Source of the DNA: Eubacterium sp.
Lineage (GTDB): Bacteria > Bacillota > Clostridia > Lachnospirales > Lachnospiraceae
Direction: 5' to 3'
Assembly (NCBI GenBank): GCA_024697885.1
Contig: JAILSA010000026.1
Span: 1 to 27,085 of the forward strand
Length of the DNA stretch: 27,085 nucleotides
Of the stretch, positions 14,926-22,227 are shown piece after piece. Each line of letters begins with the position of its first letter. Position 1 is the first letter of the stretch. The position numbers were made by a program, and so were the translations under genes. A model generated the notes under the pieces. That model saw only the letters and a program-made list of their open reading frames with translations. It was not told where the DNA came from and made no database searches.

Positions 14926-16578
14926 GTGATGGTATCTAACGAAGAAAGACATGAGTTTTTAAAAAAAGTTCAAGAAGCGGCCAAGGGAGCAACCGGAAAA
15001 ATCAATAATCCATCGGGTGTCGTAGTATTCGACACGGAAACAACTGGACTGGATTTTGATGATTCAGAGATTATACAGTTTTCTGCCATGGACGGGGACG
15101 GGAATGTTTTGCTTGACACTTTAGTACGACCTTATTGGTCCAAAGAGTGGCCAGAAGCAGAAAATATTAACCATATTTCCCCGGAAATGACAGCAACAGC
15201 ACCATATCCACACGAAATCGCAGCGAAGGTAAAAGAGATATTTAATTCAGCTGACACCCTTGTAGCCTACAACGCACCTTTTGATTTAACCATGCTTAAA
15301 TCTTGGGGAATTGAAGAACAGGAAGGGCAAAGAAGATTTGATGTTATGGTGAATTTTGCGTTTATCTACGGCGAATGGAACGACATGCGCCAGGATTACA
15401 AGTGGCAGAAATTGGTAAAATGCGCTGATTACTACGGTTATGACAAAGTTTTTTGCGATGGCACGAAAGCCCATGATAGTTTGGAAGATGTACGAGCAAC
15501 CTTATATTGTTACAATAAAATATTAGAACCATTAGAAGTGACAGTAGATGAATTAGTAAGAGACCAAAAAGAAAACAGCGAACTTTACTCTATGAATTGT
15601 GGAAAATACCAAAGAAACTATAATCTCAAGGTGACTGGTAAGGCTCCGAAAGACTGCTCTGATTTATTATCAGGGTTCATGGGAGAGAAGTTGGATTTAT
15701 CTGAATTGGACACAAGCGAAACGACAGATATGAGCTGTTTTCTCGCAGATTGCCCTTCCCTAAAAGAGGTAAACCTAACAGGGCTTGATACTTCCAATGT
15801 GACGAATATGCAAGGCTTCTTCGATAATTGCAAATCCCTAGAAGAACTGGATTTGTCAAGCCTCGATACTAGCAAGGTGACAGATATGCATTCGTTTTTT
15901 GAAAAATGCTATTCTCTAACAGAAGTAGACCTAACAGGCCTTGACACTTCCAATGTAACGGATATGGATAGTTTCTTCGCCGGTTGTGGTTCCCTAGAAA
16001 AGGTGGATTTGTCAAGTCTTAACACCAGCAACGTGGCAAATATGGGCTGGTTTTTCGAGGATTGCAATTCCCTAGAAGAAGTCAACCTGGCAGGCCTTGA
16101 TACTAGCAATGTATGGAATATGAGCTGTTTCTTCGATAATTGCCATTCCCTAAAAGAAGTTGACCTGGCAGGTCTTGACACCAGTAAAGTAGAGAATATG
16201 TGCTATTTCTTCGAAAATTGTGAATCCCTAGAAAGGGTAGATTTGTCAGACCTTGACACTTCCAATGTGACAAAAATGTATAGCTTCTTCGAAAATTGCC
16301 GTTCCCTAGAGGAAGTAGACCTAACAAACCTTAACACCAGTAATGTAAAGGATATGAACTATTTCTTTTCAAACTGCAAATCCCTTAAAAAACTCGACCT
16401 CTCCAGTTTCAATTTAGAAAACTGTGAAGATACAGATTATATGTTTGAAAATGTGCAAGCCGAAATTATAGCAAGTGACCCAAAAATTATTGATGAAGTA
16501 AAATTTGAACAAGACAGACCAAAAGAACCGGAGCAAGATATATTTCTTGAAAATGACATAGACGATATAGATTATTGA
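14926..16578 (+). CDS. DnaQ-like DEDDh exonuclease fused to DUF285 repeats
   Basis: Residues about 30-200 form a complete DnaQ/DEDDh 3'-5' exonuclease domain: Exo I D36-T-E38, Exo II 'AYNAPFD120', and Exo III H183-D-S-L-E-D188. From about residue 208 a DUF285 cap (VDELVRDQKEN ... LKVTGKAPKDC) begins, followed by about nine 26-residue repeats and the common tail ending IDDIDY. The joint is clean: each half would be complete on its own. No signal peptide is present, so the solenoid must work in the cytoplasm, presumably targeting the nuclease or being controlled by it. The start is GTG 14926 or ATG 14929; AAAGGA ends at 14915. It forms an operon with the DUF285 gene 23 nt downstream. Fusion of these two domains is not something I know from described families. 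Confidence 0.92.
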   Translation: MMVSNEERHEFLKKVQEAAKGATGKINNPSGVVVFDTETTGLDFDDSEIIQFSAMDGDGNVLLDTLVRPYWSKEWPEAENINHISPEMTATAPYPHEIAAKVKEIFNSADTLVAYNAPFDLTMLKSWGIEEQEGQRRFDVMVNFAFIYGEWNDMRQDYKWQKLVKCADYYGYDKVFCDGTKAHDSLEDVRATLYCYNKILEPLEVTVDELVRDQKENSELYSMNCGKYQRNYNLKVTGKAPKDCSDLLSGFMGEKLDLSELDTSETTDMSCFLADCPSLKEVNLTGLDTSNVTNMQGFFDNCKSLEELDLSSLDTSKVTDMHSFFEKCYSLTEVDLTGLDTSNVTDMDSFFAGCGSLEKVDLSSLNTSNVANMGWFFEDCNSLEEVNLAGLDTSNVWNMSCFFDNCHSLKEVDLAGLDTSKVENMCYFFENCESLERVDLSDLDTSNVTKMYSFFENCRSLEEVDLTNLNTSNVKDMNYFFSNCKSLKKLDLSSFNLENCEDTDYMFENVQAEIIASDPKIIDEVKFEQDRPKEPEQDIFLENDIDDIDY

Positions 16579-16601
16579 ATTTTTAAAAGAAAGGACAAAA
16601 A

Positions 16602-17240
16602 ATGACCGAGATTTCCATAGACGAGTATCTAAACAACAGAACTAATTTTTTAGATGATTATTTAAGAGTAAAAGAACTCAAGGTAACCGGCAAGGCTCCA
16701 AAAGACTGCTCTGGATTATTCTCCGGGTTCAAAGGCGAAAAACTTGATTTGTCTAAACTAGACACCAGTGAAACGACAGATATGTGCTATTTTTTCGCAG
16801 ACTGTCCTTCTCTAAAAGAAATCAACCTAACAGGCCTTGACACAAAAAATGTGACGAATATGGAAAGCTTCTTCGAGGATTGCCATTCCCTAAAAGAAGT
16901 CAACCTGGCAAGCCTTGATACCAGTAAAGTAGAGAATATGCGCTATTTCTTCGATAATTGCAAATCCCTAGAAGAAGTTGGTCTAATAGGCTTTGATACT
17001 AAAAATGTGAAAAATATGCTCTGTTTCTTCTTTGGTTGTGAATCCATAAAAAAACTTGACCTTTCCAGTTTTAATTTAAAAAAATGTAAATTTACAAATT
17101 GTATGTTTACAGATGTAAAAGCTGAAATTGTGGCAAGTGACCCAAAAATTATGGATGCTGTGAGACTTGAGCAAGAAGAACAAGAAGGAATGGAGCATAT
17201 TATATCCATTAAAAATGATATAGACGACATTGATTATTGA
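16602..17240 (+). CDS. Short DUF285 repeat protein, 212 aa
   Basis: This is the shortest family member: cap 'MTEISIDEYLNN ... KVTGKAPKDC', about four 26-residue repeats (DTSETTDM, DTKNVTNM, DTSKVENM, DTKNVKNM), then the terminal unit and tail ending IDDIDY. AAAGGA lies 8 bases before the ATG. It is 23 nt behind the exonuclease fusion and lacks its own promoter, so the two are co-transcribed; its cap and repeats resemble the fusion's C-terminal half, which suggests local duplication. No signal peptide. It could compete with or partner the fusion's solenoid, but this is inference. Confidence 0.85.
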   Translation: MTEISIDEYLNNRTNFLDDYLRVKELKVTGKAPKDCSGLFSGFKGEKLDLSKLDTSETTDMCYFFADCPSLKEINLTGLDTKNVTNMESFFEDCHSLKEVNLASLDTSKVENMRYFFDNCKSLEEVGLIGFDTKNVKNMLCFFFGCESIKKLDLSSFNLKKCKFTNCMFTDVKAEIVASDPKIMDAVRLEQEEQEGMEHIISIKNDIDDIDY

Positions 17241-17249
17241 TTTTTTCCA

Positions 17250-17284
17250 CATTAAACAAGACATCTTCACATGATAATAGCGTA
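17250..17284 (+). promoter_or_regulatory. Module A promoter-like block, copy 6
   Basis: CATTAAACAAGAC, CACATGAT and AGCGTA occur at the standard spacing. Apart from a base or two it matches copy 10 in front of the Rad50-like gene. Confidence 0.55.
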
Positions 17285-17299
17285 GAAAAATTTTTAAAC

Positions 17300-17365
17300 T
17301 GACAGGAGCTTTTTTTCATAAAAGGCTCCTGTCTATTTTTTATGCCTAAAAAAGGCGGAAAGGAG
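17300..17365 (+). promoter_or_regulatory. Module L two-hairpin leader, copy 3 (MoxR gene)
   Basis: Hairpin 1 pairs GACAGGAGC (17301-17309) with GCTCCTGTC (17325-17333) and is followed by a T-run at 17336-17341. Hairpin 2 pairs GCCT (17344-17347) with AGGC (17353-17356). The Shine-Dalgarno AAAGGAG is at 17359-17365. Confidence 0.7.
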
Positions 17366-17372
17366 TTCTATT

Positions 17373-19022
17373 ATGAACATAAATGTAACAAAAAAAGAGA
17401 TTTTGGAAGAGAAAAGCGGTGACGCTGTAGTAGTCTGCGAGGACGGGGTTCACGAGATCGGAAGCCGTGGGCCAAGCGTCTTTTCGGAAACAAGGAAGAA
17501 GACCGTTCAGGCAGGCTTTGCAAAAGTTCCTTGTGTGTGGAACACGGCAGGAATTGCTGCAAATGCTGTTATGGCGAAAGGCCTGAATAAAGCCTTCGTT
17601 GTAAACGAGGATACGGTAATGGTGTCTGGCGAGGGATATGACGATGCCGGATTTTCGGCAATGCTCGTAGAAAATGTTTTGACAACGAGCGTCCCAATTA
17701 TATCGCCAGTCGCTATGATAAGCGCCATGGTGGTAATTCTTGCGGATATCGCTCGTAAAAACGACGAGTTGCAGGAATTACTAAAAAAGGCGTTTTTTGA
17801 AAGGAACCAGAATGGCGCCATGTCTTCTTTCGTTGCAATTAAGATTTGCGATATTGCGTTACACGCAATGGAAGAGGAGTATGTAATCCAGGAAATGGAT
17901 AAGGAGACCATAGACGCAAGCCTTGAACAAGCGGTCTCTGTGAACGCTGCGAAAAAGATAGCGGACGGAGAGGGTATGGATGAAATGTTTCCGTGTCCAA
18001 GTATCCGTGAGTTGGAACAAAAGACAATTTCCGCTGGCGGAAGCGGAACAGCATTATACATGAAGTCACCACAAGAAATTTTGGAGATGGCAAAAGAGGG
18101 CAAATTCGTTGTCAATGCTCCGTTGGCAGAGGATATGAGGCAACAAGTTCCACCGTTGACGGAACTCGATTTGTATGTGCCAACAGAGGAGTTTAAGGAG
18201 TTTCTTCTAAAATGCGTGAGGGCCTTAGACCGTATTCAATGTAGAGTGGAATGCGGAAAAGAAAGCCTATTGGAACAACTCGGTTCCGATGTGGTTAACG
18301 CCTGTGCGCTTGGCGGACCGGGAACGGGTAAATCTACCATGTTCCACATGGCGGCCGCTGCGCTGCAATTACCTCATTCCATTAAAACGTTGTCTCCAGA
18401 CAGCGAGGAAAGTGATTTCCAAGGAGTGAATGTAGTGGTAAACGGGCAAGTACAGACGGTTGACCCAGAGATTCTCAAGGCCTTCCAAAGTCCGGGGATC
18501 CTCACCATGGAGGAAATCAAGCAGGCAAGGCAGCCATTGCTTATGAGTATGGTGTCGCAAATGCTTGAAGCTCCGTACTTCATTGCTAAAAACGGAACGG
18601 AACGAATTTATCGTCACCCTCTTTGCATCGTGACGGCAGCGTTTAACCCGTCAGCCGAGGGCGAAATCTATAATGCGACGAAGGACCGTTTCGGTACTTA
18701 TTATCGTATTGAGGAGCCAGAAACGGAGAAGATGCAGGAAATGTTGCAGTTAAAGGGCTATCCGAGAGAGCATGTAGAATGGGTGTACCATATGCACTTG
18801 AAGATAAAGAACTTTTTGAAGGGCAACAAGAAGTATCGTCGGCTTGTAGAGTTAGCGTCTCCTCGAAGGTGTCTGGCAGCCTTACAGTATTTGCAGGAAA
18901 TTCCTGTAAAAGGCTCCGAATACACAGCGATACGGAGAACAATGATTGACCTCTTTGAGGACGACACGCTTCGAGAAGGCTTGCTCGACATGATTTCAGA
19001 CGAGCCAGCGCTGTTTGAGTAA
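17373..19022 (+). CDS. MoxR/CobS-type AAA+ ATPase
   Basis: This is a 549-residue protein. The C-terminal ~250 residues are an AAA+ module of the AAA_5/MoxR type: Walker A G314-G-P-G-T-G-K320-S-T, sensor 1 'VTAAFNPS', arginine-finger segment 'KDRFG', and sensor 2 'ASPRRCL'. The Walker B strand reads 'GILTMEE' (E380, E381) instead of the usual 'FIDE', so the metal-coordinating aspartate is replaced by glutamate. The N-terminal ~300 residues do not match anything I recognise and may bind substrate. MoxR ATPases work as rings with VWA-domain partners. The CobT-like VWA protein at 853 has the same A-block and leader, so I infer the two form a pair. It is a single-gene unit ending in a strong terminator. 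Confidence 0.88.
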   Translation: MNINVTKKEILEEKSGDAVVVCEDGVHEIGSRGPSVFSETRKKTVQAGFAKVPCVWNTAGIAANAVMAKGLNKAFVVNEDTVMVSGEGYDDAGFSAMLVENVLTTSVPIISPVAMISAMVVILADIARKNDELQELLKKAFFERNQNGAMSSFVAIKICDIALHAMEEEYVIQEMDKETIDASLEQAVSVNAAKKIADGEGMDEMFPCPSIRELEQKTISAGGSGTALYMKSPQEILEMAKEGKFVVNAPLAEDMRQQVPPLTELDLYVPTEEFKEFLLKCVRALDRIQCRVECGKESLLEQLGSDVVNACALGGPGTGKSTMFHMAAAALQLPHSIKTLSPDSEESDFQGVNVVVNGQVQTVDPEILKAFQSPGILTMEEIKQARQPLLMSMVSQMLEAPYFIAKNGTERIYRHPLCIVTAAFNPSAEGEIYNATKDRFGTYYRIEEPETEKMQEMLQLKGYPREHVEWVYHMHLKIKNFLKGNKKYRRLVELASPRRCLAALQYLQEIPVKGSEYTAIRRTMIDLFEDDTLREGLLDMISDEPALFE

Positions 19023-19037
19023 TTAAAAATCTTTTTT

Positions 19038-19075
19038 ATCCTTATGCTTCGTTTGAGGCATAAGGATTTTTTTTT
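19038..19075 (+). terminator. Rho-independent terminator after MoxR gene
   Basis: ATCCTTATGCTTC (19038-19050) pairs with GAGGCATAAGGAT (19055-19067) across GTTT and is followed by T9. Confidence 0.93.
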
Positions 19076-19076
19076 A

Positions 19077-19111
19077 CATTAAAAAAGACATTTTCACATG
19101 ATGATATTGTA
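19077..19111 (+). promoter_or_regulatory. Module A promoter-like block, copy 7
   Basis: CATTAAAAAAGAC, CACATGAT and ATTGTA lie at the standard spacing. It is close to the consensus and begins two bases after the T-run of the preceding terminator. Confidence 0.55.
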
Positions 19112-19125
19112 AAACATTTTTTAAA

Positions 19126-19190
19126 AGACAGGAGCATTTTTTCCATAACAGCTCCTGTCTATTTTTTTGGCCCCAAAAGAGGGCAGAAAG
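19126..19190 (+). promoter_or_regulatory. Module L two-hairpin leader, copy 4, with compensatory changes
   Basis: Hairpin 1 pairs AGACAGGAGC (19126-19135) with GCTCCTGTCT (19151-19160) and is followed by T7. Hairpin 2 pairs GCCC (19170-19173) with GGGC (19181-19184). In the other four copies this stem is GCCT/AGGC, so both sides changed together and the pairing is preserved. The loop sequence also differs. Confidence 0.75.
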
Positions 19191-19200
19191 GAGATAAGTT

Positions 19201-20229
19201 ATGGAGAACACAAATGAAAGAATCATCTTAGAGGTAAGAGGAGAGACATCAAACAACGGAGGCGTTCCTCATTTTGCGGTATGCAAACCAGAAGCTAATA
19301 TTCCGGCCTGGGTTGCTGGTGACATGCCATTCAAGGGCGTCCTCGAACTGCTAAATTTAGAGTTCGAAATTTTTGACGACGACGACAAGGAAGAAAAATC
19401 GTCAGCGCTCGCTCAGGAGGCCATCCAGTTAGAGGTGTGTGAAGCAGAGAAGGAGGTCGTAAATGGCGGAACTATTCCAATATTTGCTGTGAGCAAACCG
19501 GATAGTAATGTCGCTATTTGCATTCCAACCGAAATGCCGCTTGAGGTTGTCCTTGAGCTGGTTAAGGATAATCTTGAAAACATTGACGAGAAAAAAATAA
19601 AGTCAGCGTTGTCCGATTATGAGGAGGTACAAAAAAACTTGTTCGTAAAGACAGTAAATTCTGACATGAACGAGGAATTACTAAAGAATCATCCACATAA
19701 AAAAGTGGACGATCTTGCGCTGATTGCCTGCGTTTGTGTCAAGAATGACGAGGAAGGTATCCATAGCACCTACGTGACCCAGGAGTTATTGAAAGACTGG
19801 AAAAAAACGCCGGAAGAGGTCATTGAGGCGGCAATAGACAACACGCCAAATGTGTTGTCGCCGTCCATAATGCGCTTGGGGGATATGCTGAGTGCAATAC
19901 TAGGACCAGGGGCAGAAGCTGTTTCAGAAGAAGCCTTTATTCCCCTCATTGTAACAGCGGGTACGGGATGCTATGGCGCTTCTTGTATTTTTGCACCGGG
20001 CATCTTGGAGGATATTGCCAAAAGGATGGGTGGTTCTTCATTCTATCTGATTCCAAGTAGCGTGCATGATTGGTTTGTGCTACCGTCATGTATCGCAAAA
20101 ACAAGCAAGACAAACATAGTCGATACTATTTCGTCTGTGAATAAAAGGTTGGAACCAGATGAAATCCTGTCAACGCATGCGTACAAGGCGAGACAGGAAA
20201 ACGGTGAATGGAAATTGATTTCCGCTTAA
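19201..20229 (+). CDS. DUF5688-like protein with duplicated N-terminal segment
   Basis: Residues about 145-342 resemble DUF5688, a family common in Lachnospiraceae mobile DNA: 'DDLALIACVCVK', 'TQELLKDWKKTPEEVIEAAIDNT', 'TAGTGCYGASCIFAPGILEDIAKRM', 'FYLIPSSVHDWFVLP', and 'LSTHAYKAR' near the end. The first ~130 residues hold two copies of a ~40-residue unit ('GGVPHFAVCKPEANIPAWV ... MPFKGVLELL' and 'GGTIPIFAVSKPDSNVAIC ... MPLEVVLELV'), which is not the usual N-terminus as I know it. The protein is acidic and soluble. The family's activity is not known to me. It sits behind module A and module L with AAAGGAG at 19188-19194, so it belongs to the same presumptive regulon as the VWA and MoxR proteins. 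Confidence 0.82.
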   Translation: MENTNERIILEVRGETSNNGGVPHFAVCKPEANIPAWVAGDMPFKGVLELLNLEFEIFDDDDKEEKSSALAQEAIQLEVCEAEKEVVNGGTIPIFAVSKPDSNVAICIPTEMPLEVVLELVKDNLENIDEKKIKSALSDYEEVQKNLFVKTVNSDMNEELLKNHPHKKVDDLALIACVCVKNDEEGIHSTYVTQELLKDWKKTPEEVIEAAIDNTPNVLSPSIMRLGDMLSAILGPGAEAVSEEAFIPLIVTAGTGCYGASCIFAPGILEDIAKRMGGSSFYLIPSSVHDWFVLPSCIAKTSKTNIVDTISSVNKRLEPDEILSTHAYKARQENGEWKLISA

Positions 20230-20268
20230 ATTCTGTTTAATCAAAATCCTGTAATCACCGAAAAAAGG

Positions 20269-20305
20269 CTACTCTGTTTTCTAACGAAAATGGAGTAGTT
20301 TTTTT
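20269..20305 (+). terminator. Rho-independent terminator after DUF5688-like gene
   Basis: The outer stem CTACTC (20269-20274) pairs with GAGTAG (20293-20298), and the inner stem TTTTC pairs with GAAAA around TAAC. T7 follows. Confidence 0.9.
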
Positions 20306-20306
20306 G

Positions 20307-20335
20307 TTGTCGTAAAACAAAAAATGTTGTATAAT
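20307..20335 (+). promoter_or_regulatory. Sigma-70-type promoter of a candidate small RNA
   Basis: TTGTCG (20307-20312), an exact 17-bp spacer and a perfect TATAAT (20330-20335). It lies just after a terminator and only about 80 bp before the next one. Confidence 0.7.
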
Positions 20336-20340
20336 AAAGA

Positions 20341-20423
20341 AGCTAAAAGTTAAATCAGGTCAAAAGTATTCCTTAATGACCGATAGCCCTACAAGAATTG
20401 CCCCTTGTGGGGCTATTTTTTTT
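20341..20423 (+). ncRNA. Candidate small non-coding RNA, about 80 nt
   Basis: The predicted transcript begins about six bases after the TATAAT and ends at a strong terminator. It contains a hairpin GGTCA (20358-20362) with TGACC (20377-20381), then a 13-bp terminator stem joining 20383-20395 to 20404-20416, followed by T8. No convincing ORF or Shine-Dalgarno sequence is present in it. The arrangement terminator, isolated promoter, short structured segment, terminator is that of a free-standing sRNA gene. The class is unknown. Confidence 0.6.
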
Positions 20424-20425
20424 AA

Positions 20426-20460
20426 CATTAAAATAGACGGTCGCACATGATAATTTTGTA
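20426..20460 (+). promoter_or_regulatory. Module A promoter-like block, copy 8
   Basis: CATTAAAATAGAC, CACATGAT and TTTGTA lie at the standard spacing, directly after the small RNA terminator. It precedes the DUF285 gene by about 75 bp without a module L leader. The rest of the 20230-20533 gap holds the terminator, promoter and small RNA listed separately. Confidence 0.52.
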
Positions 20461-20533
20461 ACTAAAAAAATATGATAAAATAGGAACATATTATGAATTA
20501 GTAAAACAGTACAAAAAAAGAAAGGATGAAACT

Positions 20534-21637
20534 ATGACAGAGATCACGATAGACGAGTATCTGAAAAATAAGGATGATTATTTGGAAGTAGAAGAACTCA
20601 AAGTAATTGGTAAGGCCCCGGAAAGCTGCCGTAATTTATTTGCAAATTTCAAGGGGAAAAAGGTGGATTTGTCTGAATTGGACACAAGCGAAACGACGGA
20701 TATGAACTGTTTTTTTGATGATTGCTATTCTCTAAAAGAAGTAAACTTAACAGGCCTTGACACCAGCAAGGTAGTGGATATGTATGCCTTCTTCTGTAAC
20801 TGCCGCTCCCTAGAAGAGGTAGACCTATCAGACCTTGACACCAGCAAGGTAACGAATATGGAATATTTCCTCTCAGGCTGTGAATCCCTAAAAGAAGTTG
20901 ACCTAGCGGGCCTCGACACTAGCAATGTAACTGATATGAGAGGTTTCTTCTCAGGCTGTGAATCTCTAAAAGAAGTTGACCTAGCGGGCCTCGATACTAG
21001 CAAGGTGGAAGATATGCACTGTTTCTTCAAAGATTGTGATTCCCTAGAAAAAGTCAACCTGGCAGGCCTTGACACTAGCAATGTATGGAATATGGAGGGT
21101 TTCTTCTTTGGTTGTGAATCCCTAGAAAAGGTAGACCTATCCGGTCTTGATACTAGCAAGGTGTCATATATGAACTGTTTTCTTGCAGATTGTTATTCCC
21201 TAAAAGAGGCGGATTTGTCAAACCTTGATACTAGCAATACGAAATATATGATACGTTTCTTCGAAAATTGCGAATCCTTAAAAGAAGTCAACCTAGCAAA
21301 CCTTGATACCAGTAAAGTGTGGAGTATGAACTGCTTCTTCTGTAATTGTGAGTCTCTAGAAAAGGTGGATTTGTCAGGCCTTAACACTAGCAAAGTGGAA
21401 GATATGGAAGGCCTTTTCTACAAGTGCTTTTCCCTAGAAAAACTTGACCTCTCCAGTTTTAATTTAGAGAATTGCGAAAATACACATTGTATGTTTGCAG
21501 GTGTAGAGGCTGAAATTGTAGCAAGCGACCCTAAAATTATTGAAGCTGTAGAATATGAACAGGAAAGACAAGAAAAGGGATATGATATGTGTATTTGGAA
21601 TAATATTGAAAATGCGATAGAAGACATTGACTACTGA
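20534..21637 (+). CDS. DUF285 repeat protein with about ten repeats, 367 aa
   Basis: Cap 'MTEITIDEYLKN ... KVIGKAPESC', about ten 26-residue repeats ('FF-x-x-C-x-SLEEVDLSGLDTS-x-V-x-x-M'), terminal unit 'LDLSSFNLENCENT', and the family tail ending IEDIDY. It has the longest uninterrupted array in the window. Two adjacent repeats are almost identical in DNA, which points to recent unit duplication. There is no signal peptide and the protein is strongly acidic. AAAGGA eight bases upstream sets the start. Expected fold is a right-handed or LRR-like solenoid with one cysteine per turn. Role unknown. Confidence 0.88.
   Translation: MTEITIDEYLKNKDDYLEVEELKVIGKAPESCRNLFANFKGKKVDLSELDTSETTDMNCFFDDCYSLKEVNLTGLDTSKVVDMYAFFCNCRSLEEVDLSDLDTSKVTNMEYFLSGCESLKEVDLAGLDTSNVTDMRGFFSGCESLKEVDLAGLDTSKVEDMHCFFKDCDSLEKVNLAGLDTSNVWNMEGFFFGCESLEKVDLSGLDTSKVSYMNCFLADCYSLKEADLSNLDTSNTKYMIRFFENCESLKEVNLANLDTSKVWSMNCFFCNCESLEKVDLSGLNTSKVEDMEGLFYKCFSLEKLDLSSFNLENCENTHCMFAGVEAEIVASDPKIIEAVEYEQERQEKGYDMCIWNNIENAIEDIDY
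20871..21003 (+). repeat. Near-identical tandem 78-bp repeat units
   Basis: Segments 20871-20925 and 20949-21003 differ at only two of 55 positions, both silent or near-silent, and are offset by exactly one 78-bp repeat unit inside the DUF285 gene. Confidence 0.85.
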
Positions 21638-21646
21638 TTTCCTTCA

Positions 21647-21681
21647 CATTAAAAAAGACGTTTTTACATAATAATTGTGTA
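21647..21681 (+). promoter_or_regulatory. Module A promoter-like block, copy 9
   Basis: CATTAAAAAAGAC is followed by TACATAAT-A-ATTGTGTA, a near-perfect 17-bp dyad (7 of 8 positions). It lies 33 bp before the next start codon. Confidence 0.55.
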
Positions 21682-21714
21682 AAATGATTTTTTTAAACGA
21701 AAGGAGTGACGGAT

Positions 21715-22227
21715 ATGCTCAAGTTTGAGAGAGAATTAAACCCGAAAGTATTAGACGCTAACGGGGACCCTTTTTTCGACAAAAAGGGGAGAGCGGCTGC
21801 GTTCTTTGCAGCGTTCGAACAAATAATCAAGCATTACCACGAAGCAAACGAAAGCGATTCCTATTGGGAAGCGCTTGTGGGAGATGCTGTATATGTCGGA
21901 AAAAAATGGGGGCGACTGGGCGAGAAACTTGTTATGAGTTTTCTTGACCTCCAGCAAAAGAAGTTGGACGCTCTCACGGAAGGGCATCCAATGGAAAAGG
22001 AGCCAGAGGAAGGATTTGACGAATTTTTCCTCAACTTTACGGCTCTCTGTTCGATTTATGGTGGCAAAATTGAACAAGACACTCAGTATTGGGTTGACAT
22101 GACCCATGATGCCATCAAGGTAGGAGAGTTATGGGGAAAGACCTCCTCAGCTCTTTGTTTAGGGTTCATTGACTACCTCCAAGAGAAACAGTTCGAGGAG
22201 GAAGTCGAAAAGGAGGTGGCCGTATGA
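21715..22227 (+). CDS. Hypothetical protein with internal duplication, 170 aa
   Basis: The ATG at 21715 is preferred because AAAGGAG (21700-21706) overlaps the alternative in-frame GTG at 21706. The protein consists of two related helical halves, for example 'YWEALVGDAVYVGKKWGRLGEKLVMSFLDLQQKK' (described here by its conserved W, A, V-G-x-x-W-G, L-x-F-x-D positions) and a second copy beginning 'YWVDMTHDAIKVGELWGK'. The shared pattern is YW, D-A, VG-x-x-WG, F-x-D-x-LQ. No family recognised. It overlaps the CHC2-finger gene by ATGA, so the two are translationally coupled. Confidence 0.78.
   Translation: MLKFERELNPKVLDANGDPFFDKKGRAAAFFAAFEQIIKHYHEANESDSYWEALVGDAVYVGKKWGRLGEKLVMSFLDLQQKKLDALTEGHPMEKEPEEGFDEFFLNFTALCSIYGGKIEQDTQYWVDMTHDAIKVGELWGKTSSALCLGFIDYLQEKQFEEEVEKEVAV

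Noticed and set aside
20600..21500. Regular 78-bp repeats suggesting a CRISPR array
   Set aside because: The repeats are in frame, have no spacers and encode the DUF285 solenoid.
21706..21715. GTG at 21706 as the start of the duplicated-domain protein
   Set aside because: It overlaps AAAGGAG; the ATG at 21715 is eight bases downstream.
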